This document shows positions 24,634 through 34,735 of a stretch of DNA of 64,000 bases, one piece after another (positions within the stretch are counted from its first letter, which is position 1; every line of letters starts with the position of its first letter). A model generated the notes under the pieces. It searched no databases and had not been told where the DNA came from. It was given only the letters and a program-made list of their open reading frames with translations. Source of the stretch: Epiperipatus broadwayi (taxonomy: Eukaryota; Onychophora; Udeonychophora; Euonychophora; Peripatidae); NCBI GenBank assembly GCA_028023455.1, contig JAQFVV010012402.1, forward strand, positions 11,078,292 to 11,142,291, read 5' to 3'. Position numbers and translations under genes: made by a program.

Positions 24634-25581
24634 CTATTCTTTTCCTGGGTCAGGCGGTATATACAACTTTAATTGGCATGCAACATTATTATACTTAAGA
24701 ACCTTAAGCCACACTTGATCTACACAAATTTTATGATGAGGAATACGTCTCTTTCTAACCCTAATTTTTGCTATGTGGGCTAATTTTAATCTAGCATGTT
24801 GCTGGTTATATCTTTGATGGATACAAATACTCTTGTCCAGTAAGGATTTACAAATCTCTGTATCACTATAACTAATATTTCTAAAAATTTTAGGTTTATC
24901 TAATATTGGGTTTGTAATCATCTCCATCTCAAAAACATTATTACTACCACTAAAGATGATATTCTTATTGGTTGCAGAATCAATATGTTCAGCATTAAAT
25001 AAATTCATTTCATGAATCTTTACATATTCATACTTTTCAATAGTAAAAATAAATGTACAAGCATTTTCTTTATTTATAGCAGTTTTGATAGATTTATTAA
25101 CAGGAATTCGAAAGTTTTCTTTATCATGAATACTCTCAGTTTTGATTGCCTTATTAACAGGAATCTGAACATTTTCTTCATCATAAAAAATTTTTAAAAA
25201 CTGTCCTATAGAAACTTCATCAATACACTCTGCTATTTTCATACCAATATCTTGGACTTTGGAAAAACAATCAGACTCTTGTTTACTGATCAAAGAAAGT
25301 TTATCATTTTTAATCAAAAATGGAATTGTTTCTTTACTTATAAATTTCTTTTCAAAATTATTAGTAATTATAACATCCATCTCTTTAGTGTTTAGTAAAG
25401 TCAATTTTGAATCCACAGAGAATGAATTGTTAACATAATTTTCTGTTTTCATTGTAGATGCTACATCCCAATTAGAATTTATATTCTTAGAATGGAGTTC
25501 ACTAATATTTGAAATTAGATTTTTTTCAATCTTTCCAGAATGACAATTCACTTCAATTTGCTTTTCAATTATATCACCCAA
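24634..25581 (-). CDS. C-terminal segment of the LARD-like element's long protein (third frame)
   Basis: 315 codons, probably the end of the protein that begins at 28053. It overlaps the preceding segment by 8 bases in another frame, and its nominal start is a TTG, so it is best read as a frameshifted continuation, not an independent gene. It is acidic and N/S/K/I-rich. Residues near 160 carry an imperfect repeat (QIPVNKAIKT then RIPVNKSIKT). The C-terminus is unlike the rest: basic and aromatic, with 'RVRKRRIPHHK' followed by VDQVWLKVLKY and a PPDPGKE tail. VWLKV resembles the GDxVWL-type tail of Ty3/gypsy integrases only superficially, and no HHCC or DDE motif is present. Function unknown. 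Confidence 0.6.
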   Translation of the reverse strand: MGDIIEKQIEVNCHSGKIEKNLISNISELHSKNINSNWDVASTMKTENYVNNSFSVDSKLTLLNTKEMDVIITNNFEKKFISKETIPFLIKNDKLSLISKQESDCFSKVQDIGMKIAECIDEVSIGQFLKIFYDEENVQIPVNKAIKTESIHDKENFRIPVNKSIKTAINKENACTFIFTIEKYEYVKIHEMNLFNAEHIDSATNKNIIFSGSNNVFEMEMITNPILDKPKIFRNISYSDTEICKSLLDKSICIHQRYNQQHARLKLAHIAKIRVRKRRIPHHKICVDQVWLKVLKYNNVACQLKLYIPPDPGKE

Positions 25582-25827
25582 ACCAAGAGATTTCTATGAG
25601 ACTTCTATTTACTTCATATGGAGAATCTACTTCAATGGTATTTTCACTATCATGCACCAAATAGTTCAAATCCATATGCATTTCATTAGCATCAACTGCA
25701 TTAGGCAAACAAGTATTTATTTCCATATCATCTTTATTTATAGAATCACTAAAATTCATCTTGTTCTGAGAATCCATTTCAGTAATATTCACAACTGAAT
25801 CCTTTTCATGATTATGAGTAATATAAT
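25574..25827 (-). CDS. Middle segment of the LARD-like element's long protein (second frame)
   Basis: The open frame continues upstream past 25792 to overlap the stop of the preceding segment. It opens with a non-ATG codon and is compositionally the same as both neighbours, so it is very probably the middle of one protein split by indels. It contains 'KDDMEINTCLPNAV', a further copy of a degenerate repeat (DMExxxxxLxN) also visible near residues 637-732 of the first segment. This internal repeat crossing the frame breaks is good evidence that the three pieces were once joined. No known domain. Confidence 0.6.
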
Positions 25828-28053
25828 TTAATTTAGTTGCCTTTCATCACCAATTTTGTTAGACAAGCAAGAAGCAAATTCCATATCATTTCTGACTGAA
25901 GGATTATCTAATTTATAAAAATTACTAGTTTTCTCAGATATCAATTGACAATGTTGAATATTAACAATGTTTGGAGGAACCTTGTCATTTTCTTTATCAG
26001 TGATGATAGTTTTCTGCAGACATTTCTTGCCAGTTTTAACAATATTTACACCAGTTGTCACTTCCATATCATTAGTTATTGAAATATTTATGTTCTTATC
26101 AACTTTGATAAAACCATTTAAATAAGTTGCCATTTTTATATCATCTGTTATGGTATTTAACTTATTACACCTTCTTTTCTTAAAATTCTGAGCAGTAAAA
26201 GTAAAATAATCATTTGGCATGAGTTTTCTTTTTCCACAACTTAAACATTGCTTTTCAGAAAATGTTTGTTTTGATAAACAGTCATGTGTTTTTTCAAACA
26301 TTATATTTTTATTTGAAAACTCTTTATTAAGACTTTCAAAAGATTTTGCAGCACATTCAGATAAAAAGATGCCCGGTTCAATTTTATCCATTAAAAGAGA
26401 ATCACTTTTGTGAAAAGGTAGCTCTTCATTTCTGTTATCTAATGCTTGAACTTTACAATTACTTTTATCAAACTGCTTATCAGTCAACACATTTTTACAA
26501 AATTCATTTAACAAAGCATTATTAAAATATGGAATATCACTAGAACTATCTTCAAACTTGTTTTCAACATGAAAAATAATTCTATCACTATCCATTATTC
26601 CAGCAATTCTACTTTTAACACAAGATTCAGGCTCAGTCTCTTCATTAATTGATAAATCTTCATGCAAATCCATTGCAGAATCTAAACATCTTGTTGACTT
26701 ATCATTGCTGAAAGAATTCAAAACAAATGGCTGAATTTGGTTTTCATCAGGTACTGTGTTAGAATCAAATGAAATTTCTTCTTTTTGATAAATCTGACTA
26801 ACTGTAACAGATTTATTGATGGAGGTATCAATCAAAGTTTCACAATTTGATTGATTATCTGGATTATAGAGTGGATCTATAAACTTTTCAACATTTTTAG
26901 ACTGATATTCCAATAAAGAATCTCTTTGGACTTCTGTTGGAACATACAATTTAGATGATTCCATCCTGTTTGTTTCTTCTGCCTTCAAAAGATAACTAGA
27001 ATCAAGCTTTTCATCAGACAAAAAGGAATCCTGAGTAGAAATATTTTCATCACATAAAGTTATATCTTTGGGTAATGTTTCAACATTAGTAGCATTTCTA
27101 TCAGTTTCTTTAATCATATTTTCCTGATAGTTCAAATCAGTTTCACATTTTTGTGTCATAAGAGAATCCAGACCTTTCATATTTAAATCATTCTTTTCAG
27201 AGTCTTTAAAATCCAGTTGTATTTTTGTCTGAGTTTCTTGAAACATGTCCTTAATCTCATTTTTAGACATCTCATATTCATATTTAGCCTTATTATCTAG
27301 CTCATAAAGATGATCACTAATTTCTCCTTGGACTACTTGGAAATCTCCTAACTGATCCTCATGCTTTATCACGTTCTGTTGTGGATATTCTACTTTCATC
27401 TCTTTGACAGCAAGTGATCCTTTTACATGAGTTTGTTCCATCCATTCTTCCATCTTCTGATGTTTTTCAGCTTGCCTTTCTAATAAACCCTGCATCATCT
27501 TCCGGAATTCTTCAGCTTCTTTCTTCCGTTCTTCAGCTTCTTTCTTCTGTTCTTCAGCTTCTTTCTTCTGTTTTTCAGCTTGGTCCTTTAATAGGCCCTC
27601 TGTCTTTTCAGCTTGGTCCTTTAATAGACCTTTCATCTTCTTCTGGGATTCTTCAGCTTCTTTCTTCTGTTTTTCAGCTTGGTCCTTTAATAGGCTCTCC
27701 ATCTTTTCAGCTTGGTCCTTTAATAGACCTTCTGTCTTCTTCTGGGATTCTTCTGCTTGTTTCTTCTGTTCCTTTAATAAGCTCTGCATCATTATAAATA
27801 ACTGGTTATTGTCGATGACTTCTGGTCCCTTATTCACATCTCCCAACAAAAGCTCTGGCTCCTTGAAAGTAATTTCTGGGCTTAGAACATCCATTGAATT
27901 GGCATCCCCTAAAAAATCTTGTTCCAACTCCCCATTACTGCTTCCATTCTCATCTTCTAATTTGTTAATCTCTTCTGAATCTCCGTATCCATATTCTTCA
28001 CTACTTATTTCATATTGTTTCATTTTACTGATATCGCTAACTCTATGACTCAT
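25828..28053 (-). CDS. Coiled-coil protein of the LARD-like element, N-terminal 741 residues (Gag-like or novel)
   Basis: Starts at an ATG with A at -3. Residues 1-85 are acidic (SSEEYGYGDSEE, EDENGSSNGELEQ). Residues about 88-205 are a strong coiled coil built from LLKDQAEK units at 110, 121, 143 and 154 and LLERQAEK at 190, with QKKEAEE spacers; the DNA here is also a minisatellite. The rest is long, polar and disordered-looking, rich in D, E, S, N and K. A CLSC pair at 603-606 and basic clusters at 608-629 (KRK, KKRR) resemble a nuclear signal. From 637 a degenerate DMExx repeat begins and continues into the next frame. Position directly after the leader and a coiled-coil N-terminus suggest a Gag role, but no capsid core or CCHC zinc knuckle is visible. 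The frame is open for 741 codons despite extreme AT content, which argues for past selection. Confidence 0.75.
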   Translation of the reverse strand: MSHRVSDISKMKQYEISSEEYGYGDSEEINKLEDENGSSNGELEQDFLGDANSMDVLSPEITFKEPELLLGDVNKGPEVIDNNQLFIMMQSLLKEQKKQAEESQKKTEGLLKDQAEKMESLLKDQAEKQKKEAEESQKKMKGLLKDQAEKTEGLLKDQAEKQKKEAEEQKKEAEERKKEAEEFRKMMQGLLERQAEKHQKMEEWMEQTHVKGSLAVKEMKVEYPQQNVIKHEDQLGDFQVVQGEISDHLYELDNKAKYEYEMSKNEIKDMFQETQTKIQLDFKDSEKNDLNMKGLDSLMTQKCETDLNYQENMIKETDRNATNVETLPKDITLCDENISTQDSFLSDEKLDSSYLLKAEETNRMESSKLYVPTEVQRDSLLEYQSKNVEKFIDPLYNPDNQSNCETLIDTSINKSVTVSQIYQKEEISFDSNTVPDENQIQPFVLNSFSNDKSTRCLDSAMDLHEDLSINEETEPESCVKSRIAGIMDSDRIIFHVENKFEDSSSDIPYFNNALLNEFCKNVLTDKQFDKSNCKVQALDNRNEELPFHKSDSLLMDKIEPGIFLSECAAKSFESLNKEFSNKNIMFEKTHDCLSKQTFSEKQCLSCGKRKLMPNDYFTFTAQNFKKRRCNKLNTITDDIKMATYLNGFIKVDKNINISITNDMEVTTGVNIVKTGKKCLQKTIITDKENDKVPPNIVNIQHCQLISEKTSNFYKLDNPSVRNDMEFASCLSNKIGDERQLN
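27430..27790 (-). repeat. In-frame minisatellite within the coiled-coil ORF
   Basis: Units equivalent to 'cttttcagcttggtccttta' and 'ttcttctgttcttcagcttc' (plus-strand text) recur, encoding LLKDQAEK and QKKEAEE. Unit lengths are multiples of three, so the coiled coil can grow or shrink without frameshift. Confidence 0.8.
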
Positions 28054-28200
28054 TATTATTTGCTATGGGTTATACGCCTATCCCTTTTCCTCAATCGCCT
28101 CTATACTACCATTTCCTACCATACCTACTACTTTCTCCCTGCCCTGCCTAACTTATATGATGCCCAACCACTTTATTATTTATGCCTACTCTTCTTACTA

Positions 28201-28274
28201 CTTGAATCTGCCTATATCATTTAAGCTATATATTATACTTGAATCTGCCTATATCATTTAAGCTATATATTATA
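28201..28274. repeat. Exact 37-bp tandem duplication in the element leader
   Basis: 28201-28237 is repeated without change at 28238-28274. It lies about 150 bp upstream of the ORF start in sense orientation. Identity implies recent duplication. Confidence 0.9.
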
Positions 28275-29096
28275 AAATTATTAACTATTAATTCTATAAC
28301 ACAAAATATATTTAAAAATTACCATGCCTTTACTTCTTTTGCCACTTTCCATCTGTTCTCTTTGCACCTGGAATTGACTAAAAATCTTTATTAGTAAATT
28401 GATAATACAAAGTATAACAGAAAGCCAAAGCAAAGTATGATTTTCTCTCTTTTAAATATTTGCTTGCGTTTGAATCTCACTCAATGTAAGTTATGTTAAC
28501 ACATGAACTTACCGGTTGGCAAAATTTATAATTGTATAAATACAAGGCACCATGCCAACATGGCAATATTAATGACTTATTACATAATATTTAGGTTATT
28601 CATGCTCACAGAAATGGATACCAAAATTTCCTTTTGCAATGATCAAATAATTCACAACTATTATACTACATAAATATATATTTTATTTTCAATGCTGTTT
28701 TGAAATCAGCAAGATATATCCTTATATTTATCTCTTTGCAATAATCTGCAACAGCTATAAAATTTATTTCACATAAATAAATTTTATGTATACATAAAAT
28801 AGTGTTTAAGTTGATTTATGTTGCAATCCAGCAAAATAAAGCTAAGAAAATATTATGACAATATGCAAGTTATACAACATGGATTGACATATTTAGAATA
28901 AAACAATTTATTTCATGAATAGTTATTATTTATTACAAACTAACAATGTGTGACTAACCTAAGTTTGAATATAGGAATTTAACTCAATTATCTATATCAT
29001 TTCCAAGAAGCGTGAGGCTATCATAAAATGTCAAAATTAATATTCTTCCCAGTAATTTATATTTATCGATATCAACTTTCACTTTCGCTTGCATAA
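28275..29096 (-). other. Leader region of the LARD-like element
   Basis: AT-rich, no ORF, no recognised motif. In sense orientation it forms part of the roughly 2-kb untranslated leader between the PBS-like site and the coiled-coil ORF. Confidence 0.55.
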
Positions 29097-29475
29097 GAAT
29101 ATGTAAACCATTAAAGCATTTTGCCAACTACATCTGGCTGCTTGGTGTTACATAAAAGGTCTTCACCTGCTTCGAGGTTACTCTAATAATAAGAAACGAA
29201 CATTTAAAATATCAACTAGCAAGCAACTTTTCTTTTGCTAGCATGAGAACATGTAAACCATTTAAGCATTTTGCCAACTGCATCTGGCTGCTTGGTATTA
29301 CATAAAAGGTCTTCACCTGCTTTGAGGTTACTCTAAGAATCAATGTCATTGAAGCGTAATGTCCACTACATCGGACCGCTTGACATAGAATTCTATTTGA
29401 AGGTCTTCACCTGCTTCGAGGTTACTAATAATAGGAAACGAACACTTTAAATATTTGCTAGCAAGCAACACTTTT
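29097..29475 (-). repeat. Three-unit tandem repeat in the leader
   Basis: 'cattttgccaactRcatctggctgcttggt' and 'aaaggtcttcacctgcttcgaggttactctaa' recur at about 29120-29185 and 29270-29335, and in a more diverged form at 29365-29430. Unit length is about 100-150 bp. Tandem repeats in the leader are a place where packaging or enhancer elements of retroelements often lie; that role is inference. Confidence 0.75.
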
Positions 29476-30017
29476 AAATCAAAAGTTTTAACATAATATC
29501 GATATTGGATACTTCTAAATATCAAAACTGAGATATACACTACTTAATGTTGACAAAGAAAAATTATTTCTTTCATCTATTCTACCCCTTACTTAAATCT
29601 ACTCTTACTACCTTTCTAACACTTTAATTTTCTTTCTCCTTATTGTCATGAACACATATCAACAAATGTATAATATATATATACACTGAGAGTATAAGAT
29701 ACACATATAATTAATTTATATATATATTAACTGTTTTATTACACATATAATTAATTTATATATATATATTAACTGTCTTATTACTTTTTAAATAACTATT
29801 TTGACTAACACTACTGTTTTATTCATATAGCTTATAGTATTTAACCAACAAAATTAATTAATGAGCCTACATTTAGATAATCTTGGAGACATTAAAATAT
29901 AAGCCACCAAAACATAAGCACTTACAAGGTATAATATTTAATTAATATAGACCCCAATGATTGAGCCAACAGCAAGATAAGCAGTCTACAGGGTGTGAGA
30001 TTTAATTAATCGAAGCC
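29476..30017 (-). other. Proximal leader with duplicated PBS-flanking unit
   Basis: Mostly AT-rich. Two (AT)n-containing duplicates occur at 29705-29727 and 29743-29770 ('cacatataattaatttatatatat'). A roughly 65-bp unit ('gcca...taaca/gcac/gtctac...tttaattaat...agccccaa') occurs twice between about 29902 and 30030, and the second copy carries the PBS-like site. Confidence 0.6.
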
Positions 30018-30035
30018 CCAAACATTTGGGCGCCA
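30018..30035 (-). other. Primer-binding-site-like sequence
   Basis: On the minus strand this reads TGGCGCCCAAATGTTTGG. TGGCGCCC is the usual opening of a PBS complementary to a tRNA 3' end ending CCA. It lies 24 nt from the 5' LTR, further than the usual 0-10 nt, with a T-rich stretch between. The primer tRNA cannot be named with confidence. Confidence 0.6.
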
Positions 30036-30059
30036 AGCCCAAGAAAGAAAAAAAAATCC

Positions 30060-32830
30060 TGTACCAGTCAGAATTGTATGTTCATTTAACAAGGTTTAGA
30101 ATCTAAGCAAAAGTACCCTAAATCCACTCATGCCCGAGATACACAGGTCAGGAGCAATCATGAATTCTGCCCTATTTGCTCTTCTCTAAAACTATAACAT
30201 TATAAACAACACTTCTGATGATAACATGAAATTTTATTCATTCTGGTCCCAGAGACACAGCAGAAAAACATGAGATCTATAGGGTAATTAATGTAAATAA
30301 ATAATATCAAATCTTGGCTCAATCAAATATCTTATGTGAAGGGACAATTTATAAATTTTAAATGAATTGCACACAGCTAGCATTGCAAAAGAAACATGAA
30401 TTATAAAATAGTATCCATCCAGAATGAGCAAGAACAGAATAACCCAGAGATAAATATCTATTTGAAATAATCAGTTATAACTTCTAAATATTACTAACAC
30501 TATTATAAATATTTAATGGAATTCAAGAGTGAGAGTCAGTAAGACACAATGCATGAGTAATTATTAAAACATAATAATTTAATAAATATAAACAATTTAA
30601 TTTACATTAGAAAACATAGCACAGATTTAATGCGGTTATTACTTTGCATATAAGCAACTGATTTAGTATGCTAATGAGTTATAGTATAATAATAAATTAA
30701 TGTTATCAATGCTGTGATCATTACTTTAAGTAATGATAAGGACATTTACAAATTCATCTCTAAAGAGAGGTTTACTCTTGATATGATAGTTAATAATTTA
30801 TCGTTTATGAGCATATCTGGGCCTGTACAAATGAGGAATGGGTTAGCCTAAATTAGCTTTACTGTGACAATCCTAAAATATTTGACTAATTATAAAATGA
30901 GTGGTTTACAAACATCACTGCGCCACGTCTTATAAATAATATGAGAACTACCCATAAAAGAACTCGCAGTGCTAACTATAATGACAGCGTTTAAAATGGA
31001 GAAGATGTCCATCTTTGGACTGGAAGGCTTTATCACATATATGATTCCGCTTGTATTTATCACAAGGTGATATTCAAAAATATGAGTGGTAAGGATTCCA
31101 TGGTACGCCCTCCAATGTTTCACATGCAGAGCCTTAATACTCTAATGTTTATCCTGAGATCGGTTATACCAAACCTCATTCCTATACGAGTTACGTGAAG
31201 AAAATCTGGAGTTCGGATGAGTAAATATGATAAAGCAAAATATAATTCTTTAAAATGCTATCATAAGTAAGCAACATGAATATGGCTTAAGTCTTAAATG
31301 ACTAATGAAATAATTTAAGCTTAAATAAAGCAATAATAACATGCGTAATGCCATGATAAAATAATAACCCACTCAACATTGTACGTATAACTTTAATAAA
31401 TTTAAGATGTCAAATATAGAAGAGGGAAAATATTATTTTCTATTTAACAAGTCCAAGTATTTTAAACGACAATATATTATAAGCAATTTAACTCTTAATG
31501 GTGTATAAATAATAAATAGTTATTAAAATATATTAATAATCAAATTTATTTTAAGAAGATGAAATGCATTTAAATATCGATAGTGACGACAACAAAAGGT
31601 TTATCTTATGCCATAATATAATTTTTAAACCATCTGCCATTAAGCATATATTTCAAATATTTAACCGAGTGAACAGCGTTCAGTAAGAAATTTTACATTT
31701 AACTATTTAAATATTCCAAAATATCAGAATGATGAATGAAATAATATAAGTTCGCTAGATTAAAACATTAGCACACTAAAACTAATTTAATAAGATATAT
31801 ATTTAAAATAAGTTTTGCCGCATGAAATAAAATAATTAGAGTGTGAAACTTAAAAGCTAATAATAAATTTACAGTACATAATTCTGTGCTTAGCGTTTCA
31901 AAGAACAAGTTTAAAAACTTAAGAGAGAAAATCACAAATTTAACGATAATTAAGTTTATAATCAGTTATAAAATAAATAAAGATTACATTCTGATTACAA
32001 TTAAGATTTAGGAAAGAAATGAAGTGAGGAGAATTAAGAGTTCATTATTCGGCAAAATGGATTACCTTTAGAAGTTATGGTGGCCACTTATAATAACATA
32101 TACGAAGTTTAGCAAGGCACAATATTAATAAAATAATGGTAGGCATCTTCCAATATTCTTTACAATTAAACATAACAGTTCTCAAGTAGTGATGGCATAG
32201 CAGGGAGGCAGAACAAAGGCAATTTAAGATCAGGGAGGCAAATTCCTTTTACTCACAGTCCATTTTGTTTCTACTCTCTACACAAATACCAGAGAGAAGA
32301 GTGATTTGAACTCCTTCTGTGCATTCCTAGAACTTCTGCTCCTCCTATACTTGAAATTTAGCAATATTTGAAGATGTAAACAATACATTCCAGAAAGCAT
32401 TATTTAAACGTATTTTTAAAATTGCAAATAACTTTAAAATATGATTTTTTGGTTTGACTTGAAATATTTAAAATGAGAATGACTTTTTTAAATTGTAATA
32501 ATACTTTTTAGAATTTTCTGGCATTGCTTTAGCTTTACATTAATCGTATTTATTTTTATATCTGTAATACATATACGCACATACACAATTATCTAAGTGA
32601 AGGGAATTTACAAGCTTGAAAATAAAATATACTTAAGCTAAAATAATAATTCAACTGGTTACACATAACCATTTTGAATAAACAGGGTGGAAGTGATACG
32701 TCTATATGTGTGTCCTTAACATTCCTAGATGACCAAATAAACATATATAAATAGGTTCAAACCCTACTTTAAAGGTATGTAAGGTCATCAGACAGTGAAG
32801 TTAAATATGTACTACAGATTTACCACTTCA
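30060..32830 (-). repeat. 5' LTR of the LARD-like element
   Basis: Direct repeat of 21581-24352. This copy has lost clearly more CpG sites than the other (about twenty by eye, against about seven lost only in the other copy). The right edge, plus-strand '...ccacttca', meets host (AT)n at 32831. Internal promoter elements were not identified with confidence. Confidence 0.9.
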
Positions 32831-33254
32831 ATATATATATATATATATTAATTTTAAGTAATCAAGGCAATAAATCTTTAACTTTTGCTTATTATATAGA
32901 CACTAAGTTTCACTGGAGGCCAGACTAATAATTTCAGTGGATGTCCAACCTTTGCATAGGTCAAATTTTTAAATCTCAAAAGAGCCAGGCTAACAACTTT
33001 CAATGAACCCCCAACTTTCATTTCTAACTTTCAAAAATTCATAACTTTTATATATAGTTATATCAGAATCATCACATAAGCATCAGATAATTGTCATTAG
33101 CCAGGCTTGAGGTTTCCAAAGTTTTGCTAGTTATTTGTCATTTGCATTAAGGTTTTAATTAACCTATAGTGGAAGTGATTTGACCTCCTGGTTCACTGGA
33201 AAGAGTTCTTTACATGACTCTATGACTTTATACTGTTTAATAATAGGAATTTGC
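32831..33254. other. (AT)n tract then unassigned DNA
   Basis: (AT)n at 32831-32848 is the continuation of the insertion target. Beyond it, 'gccagactaataatttcagtgg...' and 'gccaggctaacaactttcaatg...' near 32920 and 32986 suggest a diverged tandem pair of about 66 bp. Confidence 0.5.
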
Positions 33255-33884
33255 AGAACTTTAGTGCCACCAAGCACAAGCTTTCATATGCAATGAATGC
33301 AGAAAGGTTTGTGCATAAAATCCCTATCTAGTACCTACCCACCAAACATCCCAAGACTAGTTTCTAGCTTGTGTCTTTTATCAGTAAAGAGCTTTGGATT
33401 TGAGAGCACTGCAGTTAGATCTTAGGATCTAATGCAACCCTCCAGAAGCTACCTTTTGCCTATTTGGCTAACTATAAAGCTGGAACCCAAGATGACTGCA
33501 CCATAATGTTTCCAATCCAATCTCATTCGCTTGTATAGTGATCATGTGATGATTTGATGGTTTTAATAGAAATTCCAGTTACATCTTGTGAAAAAGGAAG
33601 AAGCACTATTTTGATACCTAGATTTTTCTTGTGTCTATAAAAATTGGAAACATTAAATGTGAAGAGGATGTTTTTTTTTCATTTTCCCTTTATGAGAATT
33701 GGATAAATTGTGAAATAGAAATATTTATTGGGCTCAAAACAATATGATAAATAACACTGAAAGACTGTGTATGCATGTATATTAAAATTATGTAAAAAAG
33801 AAAGAAAAATGGACATACATAAGTTACATTTATCAACATTAAAATAAGTTAGAAAGACTAAAATTTAAACCAATAAGTAATAAT

Positions 33885-34180
33885 ATTCTTAATATTTAAA
33901 AATAAATTATTCAAAATTAAATAAAAGATTTATTTAATAAATATATTATTTATTTCTCATTTTTGATAAAAATTAAACCAACTTATTAAAATTCAATATT
34001 TTTTATAGATAAAAAAAATTAAAAAAAAGTAATTATGAAATTATTTCACTTTCTAAATCAAAAGAATGTAACTGATTTTGTGTCTGAATATAAAAAAGAA
34101 AAACAACAACTATAGTAATACCCATTTATATTTTATTTCACTAAGTAAAAAAATAATAATTCTTAATTCTTTAATATTCT
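33885..34180 (+). repeat. Interspersed repeat shared with 15905-16300
   Basis: AT-rich block with the same word order as the copy at 15905, lying in the spacer of the large foldback. Confidence 0.4.
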
Positions 34181-34607
34181 GGTTTTCATTTAGACAATTT
34201 TACCAGGTAGTCATATATGTTTGAGATACATTTTTTCTCAGAAGTTAGCAGTAGAAAATATAGTTCTGTTGTTAGCAGAACTCCACACTATGAGAATTAA
34301 ATTGAAAACACAATAATATTTTCAATCTAAGCTCAATAGCTTATATAGTCATATGGGTCTGAATTCAATTCAGCACCCATAAATTTTGGTGTCTTTGGCT
34401 CTTTAACAACCATAGCCACCAAAATGTATGGATGCTGAATTGAGTTCAGACCCATATGTAAGCTATTGAGCTTAGATTGAAAATATTATAGCATTTTCAA
34501 TTTCATTCTCATAGTTTTGTAGTTAAGTAGAGATAAAAGATGGCTGCTGGAGGGTTGCATTACATCATAAGATCTAGGTGCAGTGCTCTCAGATCCAAGG
34601 CTTTTCA

Positions 34608-34631
34608 CTGACGAAGGTCACAAGCTAGAAA
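34608..34631 (+). ncRNA. Hammerhead-like core in foldback right arm
   Basis: CTGACGA at 34608-34614 and GAAA at 34628-34631 fit the two conserved hammerhead boxes, but the 13 bases between them form at best a 2-bp stem II. The mate arm (33361-33384, minus strand) reads CTGATAA...GAAA. Suggestive only. Confidence 0.25.
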
Positions 34632-34735
34632 TTAGTCTGGGGATATTGGATGAGTAGACATTAGATAGGGATTTTATGCACAAGCCTTCTGGCATCCATT
34701 GATTACTCTGGTTGGCACAGGGTGGCACTACTGTA

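Larger units (their letters stand above)
21581..32830 (-). mobile_element. Large non-autonomous LTR retroelement (LARD-like), 11.25 kb
   Basis: Two 2.77-kb direct repeats (21581-24352 and 30060-32830) with TG...CA ends bracket a 5.7-kb interior. In the minus-strand sense the order is 5' LTR, PBS-like site, about 2-kb leader with tandem repeats, one long broken coding region, PPT-like site, 3' LTR. No RT, RNase H, integrase or aspartic protease motif was seen in any frame of the interior, so mobilisation would need proteins in trans. The size and lack of pol fit the LARD concept, but unlike classic LARDs it keeps a long ORF. Host (AT)n flanks on both sides support a single insertion. Confidence 0.85.
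33255..34735. repeat. Large nested foldback repeat
   Basis: 33255-33480 and 34500-34735 are imperfect inverted copies (shared 'gtgcataaaatccctatct', 'tttctagcttgtg', 'gagagcactgca', 'aatgcaaccctccag'). Inside, 34287-34370 and 34430-34515 form a second inverted pair ('caatctaagctcaatagctta', 'ttcagacccatat') around a loop holding 'ttttggtg...caccaaaat'. The whole could fold into a long hairpin. No ORF; probably a non-autonomous foldback element. Confidence 0.75.

Noticed and set aside
24634-24760. VWLKV near the end of the long ORF as a Ty3/gypsy integrase tail
   Set aside because: Only five residues match, and no zinc-binding or catalytic integrase motifs precede it.
27414-27797. 127-codon plus-strand ORF rich in LLSSVLQL
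   Set aside because: Antisense shadow of the coiled-coil minisatellite of the minus-strand ORF.
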